A DNA stretch of 25,000 nucleotides from Owenia fusiformis (Eukaryota > Annelida > Polychaeta > Sabellida > Oweniidae), in contig CAIIXF020000199.1 of NCBI GenBank assembly GCA_903813345.2, forward strand, positions 1 to 25,000, given 5' to 3'. Position 1 is the stretch's first letter; the number at the start of each line of letters is the position of its first letter. The position numbers and the translations under genes are program-made. A model generated the notes under the pieces. That model saw only the letters and a program-made list of their open reading frames with translations, had not been told where the DNA came from and did not search any database. This document shows positions 16,168 to 25,000 of this stretch, piece by piece.

Positions 16168-16407
16168 AATCGTGTTTTGTTGCTATAAATACATAACCAG
16201 TTCCAACCTGTTGCAGGTGAAACAGTACATTCTATTGCTATAAATCATTTAGGTTATGTTAAGTTCTAGACAGAAGATCTTACATCGAGATAATTGTATT
16301 ACTCATACCTGTAGACACTTGGATTATTATTACATTAATTTATATAAATTATTAATTGATTATACTTAATTATAATTACTAATTAATCTGAAAAGCGGGT
16401 TGTAACA

Positions 16408-16411
16408 TAAG
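16408..16411. repeat. Target site duplication TAAG (right copy) of E1
   Basis: It matches 3898-3901 and directly follows the LTR end. Confidence 0.85.
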
Positions 16412-16721
16412 ATACTTCACAGAAACAAATTGAACAAATTGACTCATCATTCTTCCATTCATTCACACACTGAGGACAGGCTTTGAGGTTCTATATTTGG
16501 ACATCAGGATGACGGGCTAATTGTATTTTACAGTCTACACAGACATAATGGTTACAAGGTATTTTGTTTAAATTATATATATGAGATGTTTTTCGACAAA
16601 GGCAACATATATTGGTCACATTTTTCAATACCAACAATTTTTTTAATATAACACGCCTTGCCAAAGACCAAGAGGGCAAATGAGAAACCTTCTCCAACAT
16701 AATTGATTCAACTAACTCCAT
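16412..16721 (-). pseudogene. RING-finger (C3HC4) accessory ORF of E4, interrupted by E1
   Basis: It starts with ATG at 16721, with an in-frame stop shortly upstream. Cysteines and a histidine follow the RING pattern C-x2-C-x13-C-x-H-x2-C-x2-C-x17-C-x2-C; the x17 stretch includes an in-frame TAG at 16488-16490, and the last pair (C-P-Q-C) lies after it. A further C-x2-C follows. The frame reaches the E1 insertion at 16411 and continues in frame on the other side, ending with TAA at 3867-3869; before insertion it was 114 codons including the TAG. RING fingers of this kind are usually E3 ubiquitin ligases (established knowledge). It lies downstream of env and upstream of the LTR of E4, so it looks like an accessory or captured gene. 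E1 and E3 have no counterpart. Confidence 0.75.
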
Positions 16722-17047
16722 AATTTTAGAATATCATTAATGAAATTTATTTATTTTATGAAGTTTATTCCATTTAGAATAATGTTTTTAATGAATCTGA
16801 ATACCATACATTTATCATGTAATTTGTTTGTCCTTTTATCTTTAGGATAGTTTCCAGGTTTTATAATCCTTTTGCGGGTAGTGTATTTGGCATCATTTTA
16901 ATTTATATGAATGCATGGTTGACCCCAGTTTCACCAGTGTATTTTATAAAGACATTCAGTTCAGTATGTAAGACAGTCAACAACACGTGGAAAATTTCAA
17001 CAGGATGTTCATCATGTTGTTTTGGTCCTTTTTTTAGTTTCCTTCTT
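16722..17047 (-). other. Spacer between RING ORF and small ORF in E4
   Basis: It is AT-rich with several stops in all minus-strand frames. I see no gene. The plus-strand frame at 16907-17092 overlaps the small ORF antisense and is not supported. Confidence 0.5.
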
Positions 17048-17265
17048 CTAAGTGTATTTCATGTAAGATACTCTATTTATTTGCACCCCTGAGAGAACAG
17101 TGCTCTCCGTCATAGGTTGAACTTGAACTGGGCTACCACCCCAGGGATTTTCCTCTTCTTGTTTGATAGTGTCGACTGTTTGAGTCGCCTTGTTTTTTTT
17201 CTGTGGCGTTTCTTGCCTGCTAGACCAATAGGTAAGGATACGATGATATAATTGTGCCTCAGCCA
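17048..17265 (-). CDS. Small accessory ORF behind a splice acceptor (E4 copy)
   Basis: The exon probably begins at 17265, right after TTATTCCAG (CAG at 17268-17266). The open frame reaches back to 17281 but without an ATG. It keeps V-A-E-A-Q at its start and K-A-T-Q-T about 25 residues later; the latter matches the K-x-T-Q-T form of LC8 ligands exactly. The rest is hydrophilic, rich in Gln, Glu and Lys, and not conserved. Sequence divergence elsewhere makes the retained TQT notable. Function is unknown. Confidence 0.5.
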
Positions 17266-17289
17266 CTGGAATAACATACAATTAACACA

Positions 17290-18069
17290 TTACACCCCCA
17301 TTCTCTCTTTAGGTATTAGGACAAATACATTTTTAACAATTTCACAGTAGAATCGAATAACATATGGTTCATGCAATAAATGATCAATGACCCCTCTTTC
17401 AATATATGGTATTGGTAATTTATGAGGAAGATCTAACTTCATTTCCTCGTCATCTAACATGAACTTAATTTGCCCCCATTTGACCTCTAAATAACTCTTG
17501 AAGTAAGTATGTTGAGCTCTGATCTCACGTATCGAATCACGTTGTACCAATTGTACCCTATGATATGCAATTTTTAACTCGATCACCGGAATCTGAACCC
17601 TTGACTGTGGCGATATCAATTCCATCATTAGACGTACACCCCTCCTTGAAGTTCGCTTATAAATATATGTTTGAAAAACTTTACGAATCATCATGACCGA
17701 TCTAACGACTACATATGTTGTAACAAATGTAAGCAAGATAATATTCCACAGTTCAATTTGACCAATTTCTTCGACTTTCGCGTGCTGTATACTTCCTTGT
17801 TCTAGAATTACTGGCTTATTGCTAAACTGTCTGGCTTCTGTGTTTACAATTTTCATCGCTGCGATAGCTAAAGTGATTCCTCGCATTTTCATTATAACGT
17901 AGACGCTTAAAATGATTGATGCAAGACAAATTACCCACACCACAACATTAATTATATTTGTAGTAGACTCAGACCACCAAAAACTTCCAAATATATCGGA
18001 TATGGTTTGTTCATTCGCGTCAAAATGAAGCGGTTTGTTTTGACTTATTTTAAAGGCTAATTTCTGCAA
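17290..18069 (-). CDS. Two-pass membrane protein with conserved C-terminal domain (E4 copy)
   Basis: It has 259 residues from a TTG; the frame is open further upstream, to about 18200, so the protein began earlier as part of Env. It has an ectodomain remnant with a W-W-S motif, membrane segments at about 38-60 and 106-128, then the conserved C-terminal domain (about 142-259) shared with 6983-7660. Motifs V-Q-L-V-Q-R, F-K-S-Y-L, W-G-x-I-K-F, L-D-D and E-P-Y-V-I-R-F-Y-C are retained with mostly conservative changes between. It has no internal stop although the env ectodomain next to it is broken several times. Confidence 0.72.
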   Translation of the reverse strand: MQKLAFKISQNKPLHFDANEQTISDIFGSFWWSESTTNIINVVVWVICLASIILSVYVIMKMRGITLAIAAMKIVNTEARQFSNKPVILEQGSIQHAKVEEIGQIELWNIILLTFVTTYVVVRSVMMIRKVFQTYIYKRTSRRGVRLMMELISPQSRVQIPVIELKIAYHRVQLVQRDSIREIRAQHTYFKSYLEVKWGQIKFMLDDEEMKLDLPHKLPIPYIERGVIDHLLHEPYVIRFYCEIVKNVFVLIPKERMGV

Positions 18070-18203
18070 GTCGGCCTTGAAAATTTTATCTTTGGCATTA
18101 GTATTCTGCCATTTCCGTTCTTGAATCTTTATTTTCGGATTATTAGCGATCGGTTCATCTAAATCAAATGAATTACCCGATATCCCTTCTAAATGTTTCA
18201 GAC

Positions 18204-19464
18204 CGAAAAAGTGAAAACAAAGGGAACATTAACCGCGTATTCATAATTTAATTGAATGGAATTATTTTCGCAACCAATCTTTTCAGGAATATACATGTCT
18301 CCGATGGAAAGATCGCATTGACATGGTAATTTGATCTTACACAATCTACAATTTGTAACTTGTTTTGATGGTTCTCCTTTGCATTTAGAGTGCCATTTCC
18401 TTTAGAGTTAGTAGATATTAGTAACGCATTATCTTCTAATTCAATCACATTTCTAAATATTTCGTTTTGTATTAGATATTTGAATTTACAGAGTCTTAAT
18501 ATATCATGTTGATCGTCAAAGAACAGCGCAGAATAACATGTTGGATTTGAGCGCGCCCTTATTTTAAACATGATGTCACAGTTTTGTAATTTACTTATTT
18601 CACAACTGAAATAATCACGATCATCTAATTCGGTAAAATAATTCCCAGCCTCATTAATTCCAAAATATTTTTCTTGATTATTTAATATAACTGAATGATT
18701 TGATACATCGTTTCTCAAGTTTATTCCACGTGGGATCGGCACGGGAAATGTTTTTATTTGAAATATTTTGAAAGATTCCCTTACGGTTATCAAGGGCAAT
18801 TCCAGAGTGAAATATAAATAGTTTTCTGAATGAGCGTATGTTAAAATTCGATTTTCATAATAACATCCTGGGTTTTCGTGAACTAGTGAAATTCTGGATA
18901 TTCACGTCTCAGTTTTGATTTAACCTCTTGAAGTGAATTAATTAACATTTCTGCATTAATTAATTCTGGAGATAGATACCCTTTATTTGCTTTTTGTAGG
19001 GCAATTACCTTTCGATATAAATTGCTTTCAGCAAATTGTAGATTAATTAATAATTCCGAAGTATATTTAAACATAGCGGTCACCATTCCTGATAATTTTA
19101 AAATATCATTTCTAAGATCATCAATAGATTTAGCTTCAACTCCCAACTGACGATCAATGTTGTTAATGTATTCACGCAATTGATTCAGTGACGCATGATT
19201 TAATTTAACAGAAGCCATGATATTATACGTTCTATTATTCGAAAGAACCATAAAGCCATGCAATTGATTTTGAAACGTATTCAATTTTCCTGCGGTTATA
19301 TTTCCAAAGGATTCTAAGTGGGTTATGTGTGATTTCAGTATATTGACACTTCTTTCAGTTGCCAATCCAAATATCCCACCGATAAAACCGCCTATTGGAG
19401 ATAATGTAGAATCTCTTTTAACTTTAGTTTGCCTTGTACTTTCTTGCGGAATGATTGATCGTAT
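18204..19464 (-). pseudogene. Broken F-like env ectodomain of E4
   Basis: It is collinear with the E1 env: a Lys-Arg cleavage motif followed by a glycine-rich hydrophobic segment (near 19415-19360), heptad region, central domain and cysteine-rich part. Breaks seen are a TAG at 18883-18885 with a frame change in the following 20-30 bases, a frame change near 18390-18410, and another near 18210-18230. The N-terminal part is missing because the E3 LTR is inserted at 19465; the open frame that runs on to 19494 uses LTR sequence. Non-functional. Confidence 0.8.
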
Positions 19465-20178
19465 TGTCACCAGCCAGGCGTTACCGATAATCACTCAGGG
19501 CTGTTTCCAGGATCTTGTGGGTCTCTGGTACTCACAGGTCGCAGCTATTAATCAACTAACGCAGTAGATGTTGTGTTCCTTATGATTTTATTTTCCGATC
19601 CTTGTTCCTGGTTCCATGTGCCTAAGTCCGAGTTGCAGCCAAATATTTTCTAAGTCCGAATTGTCGCCGAAAGTCTCTAAGTCTCTATTTCCTAAGTCAA
19701 TTTTGTTTTAGCTTCTTTCCGTGGTTTAGTTAACGTTTGATTAATTCCAATTTCCGAATCTCCTGACTGCAATTCGGCACTTGTTTATATACAGGTAGAG
19801 CTACATTGATCATTCTGTCAAAATATTGCTTACATTTGCTTTAATTTGGGCTTAAATTACGCTTAGCTTGCAGATATTTGAAATTGTATTTAGGTTTTGA
19901 TTGGATAATAATAAACATCAATATTATATTTTTGACAGAAAATCGTGTTTTGTTACTATAAATACATAACCAGTTCCAACCTGTTACAGGTGAAACAGTA
20001 CATTATATTGCTATAAATCATTTAGGTTATGTTAAGTTCCAGACAGAAGATCTTACATCGAGATAATTGTATTACTCATACCTGTAGACACTTGGATTAT
20101 TATTACATTAGTTTATATAAATTATTAATTGATTAATTAATTATAATTACTAATTAATCTGAAAGGTGGGTTGTAACA
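19465..20178 (-). repeat. 3' LTR of E3
   Basis: It is 714 bp with the same TGTCAC and GTAACA ends as the E1 LTRs and clearly more differences from them than they have from each other, including a deletion in the TAAGTCC array. It is followed by the polypurine tract at 20179-20192. Confidence 0.92.
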
Positions 20179-21763
20179 ACCCCCCACACTTGAACTACAG
20201 ACGCCTCGTCTGTGGTTTAAAATTGAAATTTTAAGATAACTTCTTTTTTACTGTTTCACATATTTTGTATACAACTACATTCCGGTCACGCAACAACCCA
20301 TTAGGTTGACGTGAGCCTAGTTCCGATGAATGTAGTGAAAGACCAGGATGACTTTTATACTCAAGAGTTCATAATTTTTAAATTTTTTGTTGGACTTTAA
20401 TGTCCAAAGAAATGTCTCCGTGTCTGTGTATCTTGGAACTAGTGGAACTGCATTTCATCATCAACAGCAGGATCACTTAATCATCCCTCATGGGCTAGCT
20501 ATGATCAGCATTCCCATCCTTCAGCTCCAGGCATCCGCTACAGGCATTATCTGGCATACATCAGGGATTCCCTAGCATCCGCCTCCTCAGCTGTGAATGC
20601 GTCTTCCGGCACCTACGGGTCCTCGTCTGATCCTCGTCAGCTCCCCGGTTTGGATGATTAGTGTATTATGTTTATAAATTATATTAGTTATAATAAACAA
20701 TCACACTTAAATGAATATATAGTGATTAATGTATGATAATGATGATATGTACAAAGTTTAATTATACGCCTTATTCATAGATGTCACTGTTTAATCTTTT
20801 AAATCCCCGACATCTACCGTACCCTTTGGTATACTTCATCTTATTTGACTCACTTACTCAATATGATACATACATGGTTAAATACGATAATATGTGATTA
20901 TATAGTGGTTAAATATATGTGAATAAATATATTCAGATCAATTGATTATTTACACCTTAATCAATCATTCAGTTAATATATACGAATAAATAGGTTTTAG
21001 ATCAGTTGAATATTTACATCTTAATCAATACGCAATAAGCAACTAGAGGAAGGGTCTCTTCTGCGTACAGGATTGTTTCCCCCGGAGGGTATTGACTTTC
21101 AAATCCGCTAGTACTTGCAAACCCACAGGGTTATAAGCGTTAAAGGATGGGTATCATCTACAAGCTTCGAAGCAGAGTTTAACACAATTAACATTATTCA
21201 CACATGAATAGACTACGCCATCTTTATATAGAATATGCTTTAGATAATTTTCAAAAATTCAGTATGCAATGCATTTGGAGTTATCGTGATACCTCAGGAA
21301 TCAACACATAGGGACTTATTTCAAACGGTTCTACTCTTAGATGGGGTCCTGGTTACACATTGCCTGGAGAAAGCAATTTATCATAAAAGGTTTACAAACT
21401 CCAGAAATTTTTTAAGATATAATATCTCTAGCAGAGGTGAGATTTTCTTTCCTTAGATTATTGGACGAGCTTCCGGTCAATGGATGGCTTTCTTCCTCCT
21501 CAATAAATTACAAAGCAATATTTGAGGTGATCTGATTAGCTTCTTTATTCGATTTATTATTTTCTATAACTTTTCCCATTTACAGATATGTTTTTTTTTC
21601 TTTTATATCCAGAAGTCTCTTTTCCCTTTTTAAACTAGTGAGTTTATTTTTAGCAATTGTTTTGAAGAGTCTAATAATTTATTTCAGCTATACTGTTATT
21701 TCTTTTCTTTTTTTTTGAAAAAGTCAAATGTCAATAGCTTGCATCTTGTTGGTAGTTGTCTCG
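20179..21763 (-). other. 3' non-coding region of E3
   Basis: It is collinear with E1 4627-6778, including the hairpins next to the polypurine tract, but without the 780-bp HINE-like insertion (empty site at about 20895-20908). A relatively GC-rich block at about 20500-20660 has no counterpart in E1. I see no gene; the plus-strand frame at 20387-20575 is not supported. Confidence 0.65.
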
Positions 21764-21972
21764 TTAGTATAGGGTGTCTGTTGATTTGGATGTAATGTAT
21801 GAATGGGTCGTGGAGGAGGTAATATGTCTTTTGATAGGCTGGAGTCCATCATCCGCCGCAGGGTCTGGAACTTTACCCCTCTTCTCGCAGGGCTCCTTCT
21901 TAGGTACCGCTGTATCATCTGTTTGGGTCCCGACTTCCTTGAAGACGGGGCTTTTGATTTGGGCTTGTGCCA
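21764..21972 (-). CDS. Small accessory ORF behind a splice acceptor (E3 copy)
   Basis: The exon probably begins at 21972 after TATATTTCCAG (CAG at 21975-21973). The frame upstream has no ATG. It retains V-A-Q-A-Q, F-K-E and G-T-Q-T-D, closely like the E1 copy. The C-terminal half differs and may have shifted frame. Confidence 0.5.
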
Positions 21973-21999
21973 CTGGAAATATAAACAAACGGTATTCTG

Positions 22000-22233
22000 T
22001 TAAGCTCAAACCCTTTCCCTGGGAACTAGGACGTATATACCCCTTTCAGTTTCACAGTAGAACCAAATTACATAAGGTTCTGATAGTAACTGGGATACTA
22101 CCCTTCTGTTTACATATGGTAAAGGGACCAGTCTCGGCAATTCTTAATTCATTTCTTGATCGTCCAGTAAAAATTTGATTGGTCCCAATTCTATATCTAA
22201 ATAACTTCTACACAAAGTATGACAGTCGCTGAC
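22000..22233 (-). pseudogene. Remnant of the membrane-protein C-terminal domain (E3)
   Basis: It matches E1 6983-7216: S-Y-L-D, I-K-F-L-L-D-D and the E-P-Y-V-I motif are recognisable. A one-base insertion near 22035 shifts the frame and gives an early stop. It is joined in frame to a reverse transcriptase fragment at the deletion junction. Confidence 0.75.
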
Positions 22234-23758
22234 CTTTTTGACAAACAGTTTGGCTTTGGATGGCTTGATTTTCAAACCTGCTTTCACCAGTCTCCCGAGT
22301 ATCAATTCCAAATGATGTAAATGATCTTCAAGACACATATGTTATCGATATAAACTACACAACAGTTCCATTGCAGTCCTTTAAGTACTAATCGCATTAG
22401 GCGTTGGAATGAACTAGCAGCATAAGTCCTTGTGCCATTCATTTATACTGGAATAGTCCTTCATGACAAATGAAAGCTGTTTTCTCCCGCGACCCATCAT
22501 TGGCCAGACTAACCTGATGATATCCACTCATAAGGTCAATGAGTGAAAAATACTTTGGCTGAGCCACACCTAGAAAATCCAAATATTCCGATATAAGAGG
22601 GATCGGAAAAGCATCAAATTTGTTGATTTTGTTCAAGCTTCGAAAATCACAACAAAATCTCCATTTCCCATTAGGTTTTGTAACCAAAACAACAGGACTG
22701 GCATAAGGGGAATCAGATGGTTCAATTACTCCCTGTCTGAGCACATCTTGGACTTGATCACTTATCTCTATTCTCTTTTGAGGGGGTACTCTATAAGGCC
22801 TATGACGAAATACTGGAGCATCGTCATGTGTAACTAATTTGTGTTGAATAAGGTCACAATGACCTAGTTTGCCAGACGAGTCTACAAAAGCTTCAGAATA
22901 TTTATTTAGCATTTCCCTTACTCTATCTTTCTGTGAATCTGTCAAATCTGACTCAGATAAGTCTATATCTACGGGTTCAGATTTTGTGTTATGGGATTTC
23001 CTCATACTCTGATCAGGTGATTCATCATTGTCTATGTTTTCTATTCTAGAAATTCTGGACAATGGAACAAACGAACCCACCTGTGAACCTTTATATAAAG
23101 TTACTTCATGTTCAAAGGGATTCATTAGTCTTGAAGGTATCATACCCAGCGTTACCGAGACCAATCCTTTGGCTACTCTCACATCCACTCTATTTCGCTC
23201 AGCTGTTATTTCTCCTATCAATTTGTCAGGAGGTTGACCTTTGACTTTTGTAAACACTACTAATTCCGACAAGGATGGTATGGAAACTTCTTCATTAATC
23301 ACTACATCATATTTGCTTCTTGGCATTAGTTTTACTGAATTTGTTCTATATGAAATGATAGCTCTATTCTCAGTTAGAAAATCTTGTCCTAGTATTATAT
23401 TTCGGCCGATGTCATCAATCACATATAATTTCACATGTATATTTTTATCCCCAAAACGTATTTTAGTGCAAATTTTTCCTCTCATTTTCAGAGGTTGTTT
23501 ATTCACGGATAAAGGCCGTATATTATGTTCTGGGATTATGTTTGCCTGAGGATTGGCTTTCATCAGAAAATCGTAATCAACTACGGACATTTGAGCTCCT
23601 GTATCAATCAGACTCCAAGTCTGAGTATCAAATATTTCGATAGAAACTAAATTTTCTTCATACAAATTCTCAGATATCGTTAATTCACATACATTTTTAA
23701 ACTTTGGCCAAACCCCACTATTCTCAGGCTTTAATGAGTTTGGCCTTGATTGTTTAAA
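22229..23758 (-). pseudogene. pol: Truncated pol of E3 (protease and part of reverse transcriptase)
   Basis: The protease D-T-G and I-L-G motifs and the N-terminal half of reverse transcriptase are intact and nearly identical to E1. The main frame (23665-22439) ends at a TGA where E1 has CGA. Beyond it, the catalytic Y-I-D-D reads Y-I-D-N (codon at 22341-22343), and small deletions occur near 22330 and 22425. Everything after the reverse transcriptase middle is lost to the internal deletion. Confidence 0.9.
23706..23758 (-). promoter_or_regulatory. -1 frameshift signal of E3
   Basis: U UUA AAC at 23758-23752, a 6-nt spacer, GGCCAAAC at 23745-23738 and GTTTGGCC at 23713-23706: the same as in E1 with the same spacer and stem, although the sequence just below the stem has a deletion. 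Confidence 0.8.
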
Positions 23759-24732
23759 GGTCGACCTTGATTAAATGACCTTTGACCCCGGCAGATTCTA
23801 GCAATATGCCCCATTTTCCGGCATTTAAAACATTGTAGAGGGCGCTCATTGAATCTGGGCCTTGAAAAATTAGCCCTACAAAATGGCGTGGAATGCCCTT
23901 TCCTGAAACATTTTTGGCAAATTAGGGAACCATTTGAAGATCGGAATGTATTGCTCCTCTCTTTAGGAGTAGCTAATTAAGTCATTTCTTCTTTAATTCC
24001 TGTGATGAGCTTTTGTTGCTCTTTCACTATTTCAGACAACATCTTTTGAGTGTCTGATTTTGTCTTGTCAACTTCTATTTCATTGTCGACAACATTTAGG
24101 CATTCTGCCAGCCGAGCTGCATTCTCGACTTCCTGTACATTTACAGGTTCTTTTGAAATCACGAATTTGAGGATTTTTGGCAGACATTTTTTGATTAGGA
24201 GTGTCGTGTGTTCACTGTCTCCTATCTGAAGTCTTGAGACCATCTTTCTCATGGCGGCTAAGAAATCATCAACAGATTCATTTTGCTTCTGCATTCTGGC
24301 CAACAATTGGGCCTGCAAATTCCATTTAGGCCTATTTTCTACAAAGAAGGCAAGAAAGGAATTCTCGAGGTCTTCAAAATTTTGTTTGACATCATCTGCT
24401 AGATCATTGTACCAATGTTCCGCTTGACCAGTCAAGAACATTCTAAGAGCTTGACATCTTCTGGGTTCATCCCAGCCTTGAAGGTCGGCGTAAGTAACAA
24501 AACGGCCGAGCCAAATTCTAGGATCGAGGTCCGAATTATTTCCATCAAAGGAAGCTAACCGTACCTTAGAATCAAGGTTACCCTGACCCCTCTGTAATTC
24601 TAATGTATTCATCCTTTCCAAAAGATCATCATGACCATCCCCTTCATTAACCAATTGATTTAACCTTTCTTGTAAATTTTGTAACCTAGTTTCCAAAGCT
24701 TCCATCCTAACAGTTGTTCTTCTAGTTATCAT
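23731..24732 (-). pseudogene. gag: Gag of E3 with a premature stop
   Basis: ATG at 24732; the full-length frame of 334 codons is the same length as in E1. It is interrupted by TAA at 23977-23979, where E1 has a Lys codon. Both zinc knuckles have all Cys and His positions, including the Cys that E1 has lost. The capsid-type domain is well conserved. Confidence 0.9.
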
Positions 24733-25000
24733 TAATAATTATTCAAACACGAAAGGATTCTCATCACTTCACTATTATGACTTATTTACGACCTGCTTTC
24801 CAACCACCCACTAATAGTATCTGTCTAAATAGATGAATGACGTGAAGGTGTTAACTTATATGAACATAACCTAAACTACTGTAAAACATTCTGTTTTCAT
24901 GCATATTAATTTTTGGTTAGATACTTACAATTTATTGAAGTTTTGCATCAAAATTTGATTCCTTCTTGTCACGCTCGAGTGATTTAGTACCCGGCAGCTC
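24733..25000 (-). other. Leader of E3 with splice donor and partial primer binding site
   Basis: It is collinear with 15404-15670. GTAAGT is at 24928-24923. The primer binding site begins at 24988 and is cut by the window edge. The 5' LTR should start about 10 bases beyond 25000. Confidence 0.75.

Larger units (their letters stand above)
3902..16407 (-). mobile_element. Complete Ty3/gypsy element E1 with chromodomain integrase and env
   Basis: This is a full-length minus-strand retroelement of 12,506 bp (about 11.7 kb without its 780-bp internal insertion). The LTRs, 3902-4626 and 15681-16407, begin TGTCAC and end GTAACA in plus-strand reading. I could spot only two substitutions and one 2-bp indel between them, so the insertion is recent. 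TAAG flanks both ends. Internal order is leader, gag, frameshift signal, pol, env, membrane ORF, small spliced ORF, 3' region. Defects seen are one amber codon in pol, a Cys-to-Tyr change in gag and frame breaks in env. It lies inside the RING ORF of the older element E4. Confidence 0.93.
15681..16407 (-). repeat. 5' LTR of E1
   Basis: It is 727 bp and the partner of 3902-4626. On the minus strand it drives transcription toward gag. The open frame at 15957-16148 is repeated in the other LTR only because the LTRs are copies. Confidence 0.93.
1190..19464 (-). mobile_element. Old env-bearing Ty3/gypsy element E4, interrupted by E1 and cut by E3
   Basis: One minus-strand element is inferred from two separated blocks, 1190-3901 and 16408-19464. 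The left block has a 3' LTR, a polypurine-like tract and a 3' region. The right block has the RING ORF, small ORF, membrane ORF and env. The blocks belong together because the RING reading frame runs across the E1 insertion point once one TAAG copy is removed, and because the gene order matches E1. Its 5' part (gag, pol, 5' LTR) is not in the window; it should lie beyond E3, to the right of 25000. It is diverged from E1 at the nucleotide level, but the encoded membrane domain remains well conserved. Confidence 0.75.
19465..25000 (-). mobile_element. Deletion derivative E3 of the same family (partial, runs off the window)
   Basis: Minus-strand element: 3' LTR 19465-20178, 3' region, small ORF, membrane-protein remnant, truncated pol, gag, leader and the start of the primer binding site at the right edge. 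Relative to E1 an internal segment equal to 7212-12862 (about 5.65 kb: rest of env, chromodomain, integrase, RNase H and part of reverse transcriptase) is missing, with CTGAC microhomology at the junction (22229-22233). It has stops in gag and pol. The bases left of its LTR are GTAT (19461-19464), the expected target duplication. Confidence 0.9.

Noticed and set aside
21774-22178. Plus-strand 134-codon frame
   Set aside because: It lies antisense to the small ORF and membrane remnant of E3; no domain or start context supports it.

Overview
The window is eukaryotic, most likely from an invertebrate animal. It is AT-rich and almost wholly made of minus-strand Ty3/gypsy (Metaviridae) LTR retroelements of one family and its older relatives. 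No tRNA, rRNA, CRISPR array, bacterial operon or convincing single-copy host gene is visible. Env proteins with a dibasic cleavage site followed by a hydrophobic segment (baculovirus F / insect Env-like layout) and a Helitron/HINE-like insertion with a GTC-type tetranucleotide core fit an invertebrate. I cannot name the species.

The layout is nested. (E5) Positions 1-1189 hold a broken env gene of an old element. (E4) A second old element is inserted in it. Its 3' LTR is 1190-2430, its 3' region is 2431-3901, and it resumes at 16408-19464 with a RING-finger ORF, a small spliced ORF, a two-pass membrane ORF and a broken env; the rest lies beyond the window. (E1) A young, complete 12.5-kb element, 3902-16407, is inserted in the E4 RING ORF. 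It has almost identical LTRs (725 and 727 bp) and a 4-bp target duplication TAAG. (E3) A deletion derivative of the same family starts at 19465, inside the E4 env gene, and runs off the right edge. E1 also carries a 780-bp Helitron/HINE-like insertion (5186-5965) that is absent from the matching place in E3.

E1, read right to left, is: 5' LTR with TATA box, primer binding site (tRNA-Ala-like), splice donor, gag, a -1 frameshift signal (U UUA AAC plus an 8-bp stem), pol (protease, reverse transcriptase, RNase H, integrase, GPY/F module, chromodomain), an intergenic stretch with a splice acceptor, env, a two-pass membrane ORF with a conserved C-terminal domain, a small ORF behind its own splice acceptor, a structured 3' region, polypurine tract and 3' LTR. 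Gag-Pol would be made by frameshifting, and Env and the small protein by splicing. An amber codon in the integrase C-terminus, a lost zinc-knuckle cysteine and an env split over three frames suggest that this copy, though recent, is not fully functional.

The points most worth a second look are the RING-finger accessory ORF of E4, the small spliced ORF with a conserved TQT motif in all three elements, the conserved membrane-protein C-terminal domain, the frameshift signal, and the combination of chromodomain integrase with an envelope gene.
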